A stretch of 64,000 nucleotides of DNA from Fibrobacter sp. UWB10 (lineage in GTDB: Bacteria; Fibrobacterota; Fibrobacteria; Fibrobacterales; Fibrobacteraceae): assembly GCF_900182935.1 (NCBI RefSeq), contig NZ_FXUE01000007.1:110100-174099 (forward strand), written 5' to 3'. The position numbers and the translations under genes are program-made. Below are positions 8,593-16,563 of this stretch, in pieces. The notes beneath the pieces were generated by a model. The model was not told the origin of the DNA. It saw nothing but the letters and a program-made list of their open reading frames with translations, and did no database searches. Positions within the stretch are counted from its first letter, which is position 1. Each line of letters begins with the position of its first letter.

Positions 8593-8952
8593 CTACCCCT
8601 CCCTTTTTTTCAACTTCAATTTGTTTATAATCTTAGATACCTCCAACACCACATCCGTGTACTTTGACTTTTTCGTATCGAAGCAAAGGTCTTTATCTAC
8701 GTCAATGAATCTTATGCAATTTCCTCCGGGGAATCGCAAAGAATATGACACCCCCTTATATGTACTGCATATCTCTTCAAAGAATTCTACAATCTTGCGA
8801 GATTCATCTTTTTCTTTTTGCAACGGCGTAAAAATTCGCTCTATTTTATCGTACAATTTTTGTTCTTCTTCAGTGAAGCCGCTTTCACCATCAGCATATT
8901 GTCCCCAGTAATACATCATTTCAACTTCTTGTTCTGTAAATGTATAGTTCAT
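8593..8952 (-). CDS. Hypothetical 119-aa protein
   Basis: Starts at ATG 8952 with GAGGG five bases upstream. The product is acidic and soluble: an N-terminal region rich in Glu and aromatic residues (EMMYYWGQYADGESG), a helical middle, then FPGGNCIRFIDVDKDLCFD and a Lys-rich C-terminus. I recognise no family. It lies between the AlbA_2 remnant and the YhcG-like nuclease gene on the same strand, at the left edge of the defence region. Confidence 0.7.
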   Translation of the reverse strand: MNYTFTEQEVEMMYYWGQYADGESGFTEEEQKLYDKIERIFTPLQKEKDESRKIVEFFEEICSTYKGVSYSLRFPGGNCIRFIDVDKDLCFDTKKSKYTDVVLEVSKIINKLKLKKREG

Positions 8953-8990
8953 TTTTCCCTCGTTTTTATGATTAAACTTAATTTCGGGTT

Positions 8991-10121
8991 TTACATAACT
9001 TCCAAGAGCAATTTTTCGTCGGGCATGACGGCTTTCAGTTTTTCCGGCATAACCTTATAGGTCGCAACACCCATGGGCTGGTTGTAATCTTGCAACAGAT
9101 ACTCAACAAATGACTTGTCCGCACCCTTACACAGAATAATGCCGATGACCGGATTTTCGTTTGCCTTCCGTTCGTCGTCGTTCAGCACGCGCATATATGC
9201 CGAGAGCTGTCCGAGATACGCAGGCTTGAACTCCCCCTTCTTTAATTCCACAACGACAAGACTCTGTAATTCGCGATTATAGAAGAGCAGATCCACCCAC
9301 ATATCATGTTCAAGTTTTTCGATATGGACTTGATGACCGACGTACGTGAAATCCTTTCCAAACGTCAAAATAAAGTTCTTGACATTCTGGACAATGGAAT
9401 TTTCGACAACGCGCTCGTCAATATCCTGGGGATTACGCTCGTCAAGTTCTTCCACATTGACAAAGTCAAGCAAGTATTCGTCCTTGAACATCGAGATTGC
9501 CTTTTGCGCATGGAGCGTTTTGGGCAAGGTTAATGCGAAATTATTGGGGAGTTGCCCTTGGTGGTGATACAAATCCGCCTTGAGGTAATCGCGCAGAGCG
9601 TACTTGTCCCAATGGTTTATGAGTGCCTGATGAATGTAGAAAGCACGCTCTTCCAAAGTGGAGGTCTTCAGAAGGATTTCCATATGGTGAGTAAAACTCA
9701 ACTCTAGAAATTCGGTGAAGTCCAATTCGTTCGCCAATGGCGAACGATTTAGATTAAGAAGCGCAAAAATCGGTATTTTTGCCGATTTTTCGCTATTTTC
9801 GACATTTTCTAATTCGTCAGCCGTTGGCTGGCAATTTAAAACAGGGAGCCATCGCTCAAAGAATATCCTCATTTTTTTGATGTTAGATGCCGAAAATCCT
9901 CGCAATCCAGGCAATTCCCGCCGAAGTTGAGCACTTATTGTATCTATCGCCCCTGTACCCCAGGTTCCCTTGCGGGAATTTTCGGAAACGAACTTGCCTA
10001 TCGCATAGTATAGCGATAGCATCTGCTTGTTGGCCGCCCGAGCCGTCTCCAACTGACTTTCGAGAATAGCAGACTTTATCTGCTGAACAGCATCGTTATA
10101 AAAAGGACTTATTTTTTCCAT
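8991..10121 (-). CDS. YhcG/DUF1016-family PD-(D/E)XK nuclease
   Basis: A 376-residue protein of the DUF1016 (YhcG) family. The N-terminal domain has LLSLYYAIG-type helices (QMLSLYYAIGKFVSE) and GFSASNIKKMRIFFE. The C-terminal domain has the nuclease core WVDLLFYN then VVVELKKG, giving the D...ExK triad. Family members sit in defence islands and near type I restriction genes; a DNA-cleaving role is inferred. ATG 10121 is set by GGAGG five bases upstream; the longer frame begins with a TTG that overlaps this site. Confidence 0.88.
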   Translation of the reverse strand: MEKISPFYNDAVQQIKSAILESQLETARAANKQMLSLYYAIGKFVSENSRKGTWGTGAIDTISAQLRRELPGLRGFSASNIKKMRIFFERWLPVLNCQPTADELENVENSEKSAKIPIFALLNLNRSPLANELDFTEFLELSFTHHMEILLKTSTLEERAFYIHQALINHWDKYALRDYLKADLYHHQGQLPNNFALTLPKTLHAQKAISMFKDEYLLDFVNVEELDERNPQDIDERVVENSIVQNVKNFILTFGKDFTYVGHQVHIEKLEHDMWVDLLFYNRELQSLVVVELKKGEFKPAYLGQLSAYMRVLNDDERKANENPVIGIILCKGADKSFVEYLLQDYNQPMGVATYKVMPEKLKAVMPDEKLLLEVM

Positions 10122-10160
10122 TATAGCCTCCAAGTGGCCGCAATTTGCAACCGGTTGATG

Positions 10161-10289
10161 TTAGAGGCGTTCTTGCAAAACCGAAAAGCCGGTTAAAACA
10201 AACGCGCCCAAGCCGAGAGCAGCGGAAATAAACATGTTTATTTCCATTGCCGAGGCGAAGCGCGTTGCGTTGTAAACGCAAAAACGCAC
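10161..10289 (-). CDS. Possible 42-aa hydrophobic peptide
   Basis: A GTG-initiated frame (AAGG four bases upstream) within the leader between promoter repeat A and the YhcG-like gene. It reads VRFCVYNATRFASAMEI and then a hydrophobic stretch, NMFISAALGLGAFVLTGF, before ending ERL. An internal ATG would give 28 residues. The start codon lies in the 3' arm of the repeat-A hairpin, so translation might be gated by RNA structure. In copies B and C the same place encodes MMRFCFIWLCR. It could be chance; no homologue is claimed. Confidence 0.3.
   Translation of the reverse strand: MRFCVYNATRFASAMEINMFISAALGLGAFVLTGFSVLQERL
10224..10245. repeat. Perfect 22-bp palindrome
   Basis: Arms GGAAATAAACA and TGTTTATTTCC meet with no spacer. 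It lies 103 bases upstream of the YhcG-like gene and inside the possible 42-codon frame. It may be an operator for a dimeric regulator. Confidence 0.6.
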
Positions 10290-10372
10290 CTCGCCTTAAA
10301 ACAGCGAGATGCGTCGGGCGTTAATGTACCTAAAATCGACAGATGTGGCAAGGGTTAGGAAAAAATTTTACA
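10278..10372 (-). promoter_or_regulatory. Promoter-hairpin repeat, copy A
   Basis: Read leftward: TGTAAAATT (10372-10364), 12 bases, TTGCCA as a -35 (10351-10346), 17 bases ending TTAGG, TACATT as a -10 (10328-10323), then a hairpin (arms CTCGC/GCGAG, extended by CGCA/TGCG) and a T-rich run. Two more copies (B, C) keep exactly the same spacings. It is placed to drive the YhcG-like gene. In the other direction TTTACA and TGTATA, 18 bases apart, could drive the zinc-ribbon gene. The stretch 10290-10425 holds nothing else. Confidence 0.6.
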
Positions 10373-10425
10373 AAGCGGCCGGAATAAAAGTGTATATTAA
10401 AAACCAAGCGCCAAGGAAGCTAACT

Positions 10426-10611
10426 ATGACTCAAAAACTCTGGAACACCTGCAAGAAGTGCGGCTGCGACAAGACCGAAGACACCGAGAAGCTTTGCGAG
10501 CAGTGCAAGGCAAAACGGCGGCAATTCTGGAGCGACCTCAAGAAAGTCGGCGGCGTAGCCGCTGGCGCGTTGCTGGTGGTTATTGCCGGCGGGAAGATGA
10601 GGAAGAAATAA
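10426..10611 (+). CDS. Small zinc-ribbon membrane-anchored protein, 61 aa
   Basis: Starts at ATG 10426 with AAGGAAG upstream; the frame is open further back to 10309 but that part has no start signal. It has two Cys pairs (CKKCGCDK and CEQCKAK), the pattern of a zinc ribbon, then a short hydrophobic segment (VGGVAAGALLVVIAGG) and a basic end. So a one-span protein with its ribbon probably in the cytoplasm. It converges on the YgjP-like gene with one base between stop codons. Function unknown. Confidence 0.65.
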   Translation: MTQKLWNTCKKCGCDKTEDTEKLCEQCKAKRRQFWSDLKKVGGVAAGALLVVIAGGKMRKK

Positions 10612-10612
10612 T

Positions 10613-11308
10613 TTATTTCATCGGCATGAGCACAAAATCGTTAAGTTCCTTGCGGACTTCTTGCCAGAAGGGCATGTACTTGTCGAGCAGCGCGATGTAA
10701 TCTTTGTTGTGATGGCGAACTTTCAGGTGCAAGAGTTCGTGCAATATCACGTAATCCAGGCAGCGGATGGGCGTATGTGCCAAATGCAGATTGAACCAGA
10801 GTTTTCCTGCGGGGTTGCAACTGCCCCACTTGTTCTGCATAATTTTTGTTTGCCAGCCGCTGCACTTTAGGTGCGTTTTCTTTTCCCATGCGGGCAAGCG
10901 TTTTTCAATTTCGGCGACAAGCATTTCGCGGAGTTTTTCGTTCACGTAGTTTTCGCGCTGTTGTGCGGTACTTGCTTCGCGAACAGTCAGAACCACATTT
11001 TGCCCGTCTATTACAAATCCATTTGCGCGGTCATGTTCTACACGCAAATAATACTGACGTCCGAAAATAAAAATGGATTCGCCGGAAACATATTCACGTT
11101 CGCTCAAGCGCGCCTGATTTGCAAATTTTTCTTGTTGGCGTTTAATCCAGGCAACCTTGGTGCGCACAAAAATCTTGATGGATTCGTCAGAAAGGTTCAG
11201 CGGTGCAGAAATTCGCACATCGCCATCGGGCGGCATCACCGAGAGGTGAATGTTCTTGATATCCTTTTTTGTAACGGCAACTGTAATGCCCGACACTTGC
11301 ATCCGCAT
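10613..11308 (-). CDS. YgjP/SprT-like zinc metallopeptidase (M48-related)
   Basis: A 231-residue protein of the YgjP-like (DUF45) metallopeptidase family. It has WGSCNPAGKLWFNLHL and then HELLHLKVRHH, with the HExxH zinc site and a downstream His. Its ATG at 11308 shares the final A of the hsdR stop codon (TAATG), so it is translationally coupled to hsdR. Genes of this family are often found after hsdR in type I restriction operons; a processing or regulatory role is possible but unproven. Confidence 0.9.
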   Translation of the reverse strand: MRMQVSGITVAVTKKDIKNIHLSVMPPDGDVRISAPLNLSDESIKIFVRTKVAWIKRQQEKFANQARLSEREYVSGESIFIFGRQYYLRVEHDRANGFVIDGQNVVLTVREASTAQQRENYVNEKLREMLVAEIEKRLPAWEKKTHLKCSGWQTKIMQNKWGSCNPAGKLWFNLHLAHTPIRCLDYVILHELLHLKVRHHNKDYIALLDKYMPFWQEVRKELNDFVLMPMK

Positions 11309-14300
11309 TAGAATTCGCTCTGCTTGCTGATAAGTTCATAGACGCGGTCAACTTCGGCATCATCTTGCAGAACATCGAATAAGGCTCGCTTAATCTTGTT
11401 GATTTTCACCGGGCTGTTGCGGAAATCGGCTTGTATACTGCCCATGACAGCATCGTAAATTCTATTCGTCAAGCCTTCGTCTCTTCCGCAGTTATCGTAA
11501 ATTGCACGCTTCGCGGCACTTCCCTTGACGGAGGCCGGATAATCTTCGCTTGCAGCCGAAGAATTCACCTTTTTGGCAAGCTCAATATAGCGTTCCAGCA
11601 ACTTCTTGTATTCAATCAGGCCGTTCTTGCGTTCTTCAATCAACTGATCCAGAATTTCTGACATTTTGTTGTAGTACGCAGGATTGACATTTATCTGGTC
11701 AACGATTTTGCGGCGGATGTTGTTCTCGATTTTTTCGGCAGCGCTTTGCTGAGCGTGCTTTCTGCCGGCAACTAAATCAAACTTGCAAAGTTCAATGATA
11801 TCCAGCAAGGTCGTGTCATCAAATTCAATAATCTTTGTCGAATCGCCAGCGGCAATGTAATTGTCAATAAGGTGGCGCATGTCGGGTTCACAAGCTTTCA
11901 AATCAACAAAGTCGCCACTCGCCTGCATAATCACCTGACGCAAATTCACGTAATCATTGGTGCGTTTTTCTTTTTCGTTCCATTCGGCTTCGGTATAGGG
12001 CAACGACAAAATCTGCGATTTCAACTCGGCAAACGCGCGCGCCAAACTGCTCGCCAATGAGTAGAAGCGTTCACGCAAGCGGGCCAACGCCTCAAACTCT
12101 TCCGGATTTTTAAGCCAACTGATACCTTCTCCACAGAAGAAATGAATGTAATCCGATTCGTCCTTAGGCGGTTTCACGTCTTCACAAAGCGTCTCGATTT
12201 CTTCAAGAATCTTGTTGAAATATTTCTCGGCTTCAGTCGCACGGTCCTTAATCAAGCCATCGACATCGCTGTCGTCGTAGCCTTCGAATGCACCCGATGT
12301 GTATTTGTTCATACTGTCGGTCACATCGTCGAAAAGTTCCTTGTAGTCAATAATGATACCGAAGGGCTTCGTCTCGTCATCCAAACGGTTCACGCGGCAA
12401 ATCGCCTGGAACAGGCCATGGTCCTGCATCTTTTTGTCGATATACAGATATGTGCAATGAGGAGCATCAAAACCGGTCAGCAACTTATCGACTACAATAA
12501 GTAACTTCATGTTGGCCGGCTCTTCAACGAACTTGCGTTTGGCCTCTTTTTCAAAAGCCTCAACTTTCTTGTCAATGCGGGAAGTATCGTCGCCTTCTTC
12601 GACTCCGACCATCTTCAAGTAAATCTGGTATTTCCTGAAAGTTTCCGTATCCTCATCGAGGCTCACCGTATCGGTACGCAGGTCGCCCGGATTCGGCGTG
12701 TAAGAAGAAATGATAGCGCATTTCTTAAAACCCAATGCCTGAAAAATTTCGTAGAAGCGGCAAGCCGTAAAAATGGAATCCGCGACAAGGATAGCGTTTC
12801 CGCAACCTTCCGCCAAACGGGCATCCTTCGCAAAATCAAGGATGATATCGTTCGCAATCGTTTTCAGGCGGTCGTAAGACGAATAAACCGTGCGCATATT
12901 CGCCCAACGGGCTTTCAGTTTTGCCTTCGCGACAGGCGTCATGCCACGCGTTTTTAGTTCAAACCATTCATCAATCTTTTCACGGGACCGGAGATCTTGC
13001 GGAACATCGCGACCTTCGTAACGCAAGTCGAGAATCACGTGGTCGCGCACACCTTCGTCGAATTTATACGTGTGGATGTAACTTCCGAAAACTTCCAGAC
13101 TCGTCTTCTTGTCTTTCTTCAAAAGCGGTGTGCCGGTAAAGCCCACGAAAATCGCCTTAGGCATCAAAGCAGTCATCGCCTTGTGCAACTTGCCCGATTG
13201 TGTGCGGTGGCACTCATCCACGAATACAACGAAATCACCTTTCACGCTAAAGTTCGGTGGCAGTGAATCCTTGATTTCTTTCAAGAACTTTTCGTAATCA
13301 CCGTCGGTAACTTCACCGCCACGGCGACCGAACTTGTGAACCAGCGAACAAATGATGGCACCTTCGGTAGAATTCAAACGGTCCAACAAATCGCGACCGC
13401 TCTTGGTGCGAATAATCTTTTCTTCTACGCCCTTGAACAGCTGTTCTATCTGGTCATCAAGCTCATCACGATCCGTGACAATCAAAATTCTGCGACTCGG
13501 ATTGTTCAGCAGCAGGCGCTTGGCAAGCCAGACCATCGTGAGCGATTTGCCCGAACCTTGCGTGTGCCATACAATACCGCCTTTCTTTTGCGCGGTAATC
13601 CTGTTGTACGTGCGGTGAATCGCATAATACTGATTGTAGCGGCAGACCTTCTTTACACCATTATCAAAAATGATAAAGTTATGAATCAAGTCTAGGAAGC
13701 GGACCTTGTTGAACAGCGAATAAAGACTCTCGAAGAGAACGCCGTCAAACGACGAACTCTTATCATCGATAATCAAATCGTTGTCGTCCAGTTCCTGCAA
13801 GCGTTCGCGGAACGCCTCCTGTTTCCAAGTCAAGTACTTCTTCTCCGGCGTGGCGATTGTCCCGTAGCGGACACCCTCGCTTTCGTTTGCCGCCAAGCAA
13901 TACTGAATCGTAGTAAAGAACGACTCAATGAAATCATGCTTCTGGTTCGTCAGGTTCTGGCGAATACCATCGGCAACAGAAACGGAACTCTTCTTGAGCT
14001 CAATGACGGCAACGGCAATGCCGTTAATATAAATGACAAGGTCCGGGCGCTTGGAGCCAAATGTTGAACTGACGGTCACCTCTTCGGCAATGGCAAAATG
14101 GTTGTTGGCCGGATTTTTAAAATCAATGTAATAGACACTGACATTTTCGCCATCCGCATCAGAAACCGGGTGCGAATACTTCAGCAAACTGTAAACCGTC
14201 TTGTTCGCAGAATATAAACCCTGCTGCAAATCGCCCGCCGCATGTTGCAAATCGGCGATGGCCTTGTGTGCAACCGTTTCCGAATAGTGCTGCTTACCCA

Positions 14301-14451
14301 CCAAGAACGCAAACAGATCATCATCGCGAATGTTCTTGTTCGCCACTTCGCACAAATTGCCCAGGTAATCGTAATGCAATTCGTCCTTGAAGAACTTGAT
14401 TACCTTCGCCTGCGTCTTGCGTTCGGGAATGTTGATATTCGGTTCGGCCAT
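11308..14451 (-). CDS. hsdR: Type I restriction enzyme, R subunit
   Basis: ATP-dependent motor and endonuclease subunit of a type I restriction complex (R2M2S). The 1047 residues contain an N-terminal nuclease core (RPDLVIYINGIAVAVIELKK, a D...ExK pattern), Walker A TQGSGKS near residue 300, the DECHRTQ box (motif II), FTGTPLL (motif III) and a helicase C-terminal domain with the motif region DKLLTGFDAP. Length is normal. The matching hsdM and hsdS lie 11 kb upstream on the same strand, separated by other conflict genes. AAGGA lies 9 bases before ATG 14451. Confidence 0.95.
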   Translation of the reverse strand: MAEPNINIPERKTQAKVIKFFKDELHYDYLGNLCEVANKNIRDDDLFAFLVGKQHYSETVAHKAIADLQHAAGDLQQGLYSANKTVYSLLKYSHPVSDADGENVSVYYIDFKNPANNHFAIAEEVTVSSTFGSKRPDLVIYINGIAVAVIELKKSSVSVADGIRQNLTNQKHDFIESFFTTIQYCLAANESEGVRYGTIATPEKKYLTWKQEAFRERLQELDDNDLIIDDKSSSFDGVLFESLYSLFNKVRFLDLIHNFIIFDNGVKKVCRYNQYYAIHRTYNRITAQKKGGIVWHTQGSGKSLTMVWLAKRLLLNNPSRRILIVTDRDELDDQIEQLFKGVEEKIIRTKSGRDLLDRLNSTEGAIICSLVHKFGRRGGEVTDGDYEKFLKEIKDSLPPNFSVKGDFVVFVDECHRTQSGKLHKAMTALMPKAIFVGFTGTPLLKKDKKTSLEVFGSYIHTYKFDEGVRDHVILDLRYEGRDVPQDLRSREKIDEWFELKTRGMTPVAKAKLKARWANMRTVYSSYDRLKTIANDIILDFAKDARLAEGCGNAILVADSIFTACRFYEIFQALGFKKCAIISSYTPNPGDLRTDTVSLDEDTETFRKYQIYLKMVGVEEGDDTSRIDKKVEAFEKEAKRKFVEEPANMKLLIVVDKLLTGFDAPHCTYLYIDKKMQDHGLFQAICRVNRLDDETKPFGIIIDYKELFDDVTDSMNKYTSGAFEGYDDSDVDGLIKDRATEAEKYFNKILEEIETLCEDVKPPKDESDYIHFFCGEGISWLKNPEEFEALARLRERFYSLASSLARAFAELKSQILSLPYTEAEWNEKEKRTNDYVNLRQVIMQASGDFVDLKACEPDMRHLIDNYIAAGDSTKIIEFDDTTLLDIIELCKFDLVAGRKHAQQSAAEKIENNIRRKIVDQINVNPAYYNKMSEILDQLIEERKNGLIEYKKLLERYIELAKKVNSSAASEDYPASVKGSAAKRAIYDNCGRDEGLTNRIYDAVMGSIQADFRNSPVKINKIKRALFDVLQDDAEVDRVYELISKQSEF

Positions 14452-14550
14452 TGCAGATCCTTGAACGGTTTCTGCATAAATATAACCTTATCTTTTAATA
14501 AAAGACGTTCAAAAAAATCAAGAATCCCTTCCACAACCTCTTTTTCGGGC

Positions 14551-16023
14551 CTAAGACCTCACCTTTTTTTCATTAACAATCCAATAACCCCGTTTATTAT
14601 TACCCTCACGACTCACAACACCCTTTGCTTGTAAAACACGCATATTTTTATTTATATGTACAAGAGAAACTGATATGAGCCTCGATAGTTCCCTTTGCGT
14701 TATTGTAGGCTTTTCGCGTAACACATTAATCATTTTTTGCTGAATCTCACTGAATTTATTGTTAACCCTATTGTTAACCTCATTGTTAACCCTATTGTTA
14801 ACCTCTTCATTTTGAGGCTCACTCACATAATCATTCAACGATACTGTTATTCTAAACACGTCGCCTTCCGAAAAAGTCGGATCGGCACCGCCGTAAGGCT
14901 TGGAATAAAGGAACATTTTGCGGACACCCGAGCCGAGCTGGTCAGCATAGCCGATATTCCTGAAGAACGACGCAATGGTCGGATTTTTGGGTTTCGGCTC
15001 TAAATTCTCAAGCGTAATTATCTTTTGAGCAGGAGCACGGTTCGCATTTTCGACAAACATGCGGTTACGCTCTATAATGAACTTCGACTGAAACGAACTC
15101 GTAAACTCGCGGTGCATCAGCGTGTTCGAAATCATTTCACGAACAATGATGTTGCGAATGCTCTTGCGGAACGAATCCTCGACAAAGAACTTGTCCGGCA
15201 AATGCTTTTGGGCAAAAGCAAAAAGGCGCTCGTAGCTATCGATAAGGTTCGTATCTACGACATCGCGGTCATCGTAACGATCGACATTTTCACGACGAAG
15301 CAAGGCGTCTGTCCTATACGCCGGGCAAATGCTATGGATTACCTCGTCACGGCCAAGCAGAAGTGCCGCTGCCAGGTTGAATCCAGGTTTATCCAAGTCG
15401 TAATCCATGGTATAAAGTCCGGCACTTTTCAACAAAGTCTCATCATCCATGTTTTTCCACGGATGGTCGCCTCCAGCATTGTTGACCGCCAAAAGGCGTA
15501 CCCTGTCAAGCAGTTCCAAGTGCAAGTCCTCTTTTTTCAGATAGGGAAAAATACGCAGTTCGGTAAAAATTCCCTGCTTACGAATGAACATTTGCGCAAT
15601 TTGCGAAGTCGCAGAGACTTTGACATCAGCATCATTTATACGGTCGTACACAATCCGTTTAAAACTATGCACCTCGGAACTCTGTGGCACATGGATGCGG
15701 ATTAATGTTTTACTGTTATATCTTATGATTTCTGGATCAAGATATGTTGTTGGTTGAAATAGAGTCGGATTATTTGCGACTTTGATGATATTTTTGATCA
15801 TGTCGATAGCCGCGTTTTCTGGGACACCCTCGACTTTGCCGTTGTCAAGAACCCCGAGATAAATGTCGCCGCCGAAACGGTTCAAAAAGGCACATACAGA
15901 CTCATAAACATCGTCGCCAATACGCCCGCCAGCGCGCTTGAATTCAACAGCGACAGTTTCTCCGATAGCAAGAATATTTTTTAGTTTTAACGAAATTGTT
16001 TGTTGAAGAATTTCGCTCGCCAT
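14551..16023 (-). CDS. AlbA_2 (Schlafen-like) domain ATP-binding protein
   Basis: A 490-residue protein. The N-terminal AlbA_2 domain has ETVAVEFKRAGG and FLNRFGGDIYLGVLDNG. The middle has REMISNTLMHREF and FFRNIGYADQLGSGVRKM, the ATP-binding HATPase_c_4 pattern. The C-terminus is a winged helix (ITQRELSRLISVS) after a low-complexity linker of VNNR/VNNE tetrads. ATG 16023 is fixed by GGAGG; an in-frame extension reaches 16101 into repeat B. Such proteins are common near type I restriction and toxin-antitoxin loci and are thought to act as regulators. It lies just upstream of hsdR with 99 bases between them. Confidence 0.9.
   Translation of the reverse strand: MASEILQQTISLKLKNILAIGETVAVEFKRAGGRIGDDVYESVCAFLNRFGGDIYLGVLDNGKVEGVPENAAIDMIKNIIKVANNPTLFQPTTYLDPEIIRYNSKTLIRIHVPQSSEVHSFKRIVYDRINDADVKVSATSQIAQMFIRKQGIFTELRIFPYLKKEDLHLELLDRVRLLAVNNAGGDHPWKNMDDETLLKSAGLYTMDYDLDKPGFNLAAALLLGRDEVIHSICPAYRTDALLRRENVDRYDDRDVVDTNLIDSYERLFAFAQKHLPDKFFVEDSFRKSIRNIIVREMISNTLMHREFTSSFQSKFIIERNRMFVENANRAPAQKIITLENLEPKPKNPTIASFFRNIGYADQLGSGVRKMFLYSKPYGGADPTFSEGDVFRITVSLNDYVSEPQNEEVNNRVNNEVNNRVNNKFSEIQQKMINVLREKPTITQRELSRLISVSLVHINKNMRVLQAKGVVSREGNNKRGYWIVNEKKVRS
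14761..14808 (-). repeat. 12-bp tandem array, four units, inside the AlbA_2 gene
   Basis: Units on the plus strand start GTTAACC at 14761, 14773, 14785 and 14797. They encode alternating VNNR and VNNE tetrads in the linker between the ATP-binding region and the winged helix. A 12-bp slip keeps the reading frame, so repeat number can vary without a frameshift. Confidence 0.85.
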
Positions 16024-16069
16024 AGGGCCTCCTGTGTTTATTGTTTCAACTAGGAACGCCCTCGCATTA

Positions 16070-16195
16070 CGGCAAAGCCAAATAAAGCAAAAGCGCATCA
16101 TTCCTTTCTACGGAATGACGCGCTGGGATGTAATGTACCTAATATCCAGATAACTGGCAAGAGGGGCAAGAAAATTTTACATTGACGCTATTATC
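16070..16195 (-). promoter_or_regulatory. Promoter-hairpin repeat, copy B
   Basis: Leftward order: TGTAAAATT (16181-16173), 12 bases, TTGCCA (16160-16155), 17 bases ending TTAGG, TACATT (16137-16132), then hairpin arms TCATTCC/GGAATGA inside GCGC/GCGC and the T-rich TTTTGCTTTATTT. The 3' hairpin arm contains AAGGA and an ATG, so the stem could hide a start codon. It lies 47 bases before the AlbA_2 start, consistent with its promoter and leader. About 126 bp, closely similar to copy C. Confidence 0.65.
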
Positions 16196-16232
16196 ATGTT
16201 CTATTTCCGACCATCTCGCTCATACGGGCGAG

Positions 16233-16406
16233 ATGGTTTTCGACAACATCCGCAAACTGCGCGAATACAACTCCCTGAAACATTCCAAAATGACTCACAA
16301 GGAAATCTTGGAAGACATCCGTCAGGGGGCAGAATCCTTTATGTCGGAATTCAGTTGTTGTGTTGCAGAGAAGCAAGCCACTTACGACGCAAGTAAAAAG
16401 AAATAG
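16233..16406 (+). CDS. Hypothetical 57-aa protein between repeats B and C
   Basis: The frame starting MVFDNIRKLREYNSLKHSK is charged and helical, with a C-terminal Lys run (DASKKK). A perfect 9-bp inverted repeat (arms CCATCTCGC/GCGAGATGG, 16212-16237) overlaps its start and no clear Shine-Dalgarno is seen. It could be a small antitoxin-like or DNA-binding protein, or the remnant of a longer gene. An 84-codon frame on the other strand (16194-16448) overlaps it; I prefer this one on composition, with low certainty. Confidence 0.4.
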   Translation: MVFDNIRKLREYNSLKHSKMTHKEILEDIRQGAESFMSEFSCCVAEKQATYDASKKK

Positions 16407-16416
16407 TACGATTGAG

Positions 16417-16543
16417 CGGCAAAGCCATATAAAGCAAAAGCGCATCATTCCTTTCTAGGAAATGACGTGCTTAAGTGTTATGTACCTAACATCCCTAAAA
16501 TTGGCAAGGGGAGTAAGGTAATTTTACATTGAGGCTACTATCA
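16417..16543 (-). promoter_or_regulatory. Promoter-hairpin repeat, copy C
   Basis: Same layout as B: TGTAAAATT (16528-16520), 12 bases, TTGCCA (16507-16502), 17 bases ending TTAGG, TACATA (16484-16479), hairpin arms TCATTTCC/GGAATGA and a T-rich run. It lies just past the 3' end of the giant ATPase gene. The leftward transcript would enter the 350-bp spacer that also holds copy B, so B and C form a direct repeat flanking a small cassette. Confidence 0.6.
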
Positions 16544-16563
16544 ATTTGTTAACCTCAACAAGA

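Noticed and set aside
10096..10281. 61-codon minus-strand frame overlapping the YhcG start
   Set aside because: It overlaps the YhcG-like gene's ribosome site and start, is Arg/Asn-rich, and has no ribosome site.
16194..16448. 84-codon frame starting MMRFCFIWLCR on the minus strand
   Set aside because: The start comes from repeat C, and the remainder reads like the complement of the 57-aa plus-strand frame. Kept only as a finding about the leader.
16070..16543. Insertion sequence or transposon with B and C as terminal repeats
   Set aside because: The repeats are direct, the enclosed gene is no transposase, and a third copy (A) lies alone near another gene.
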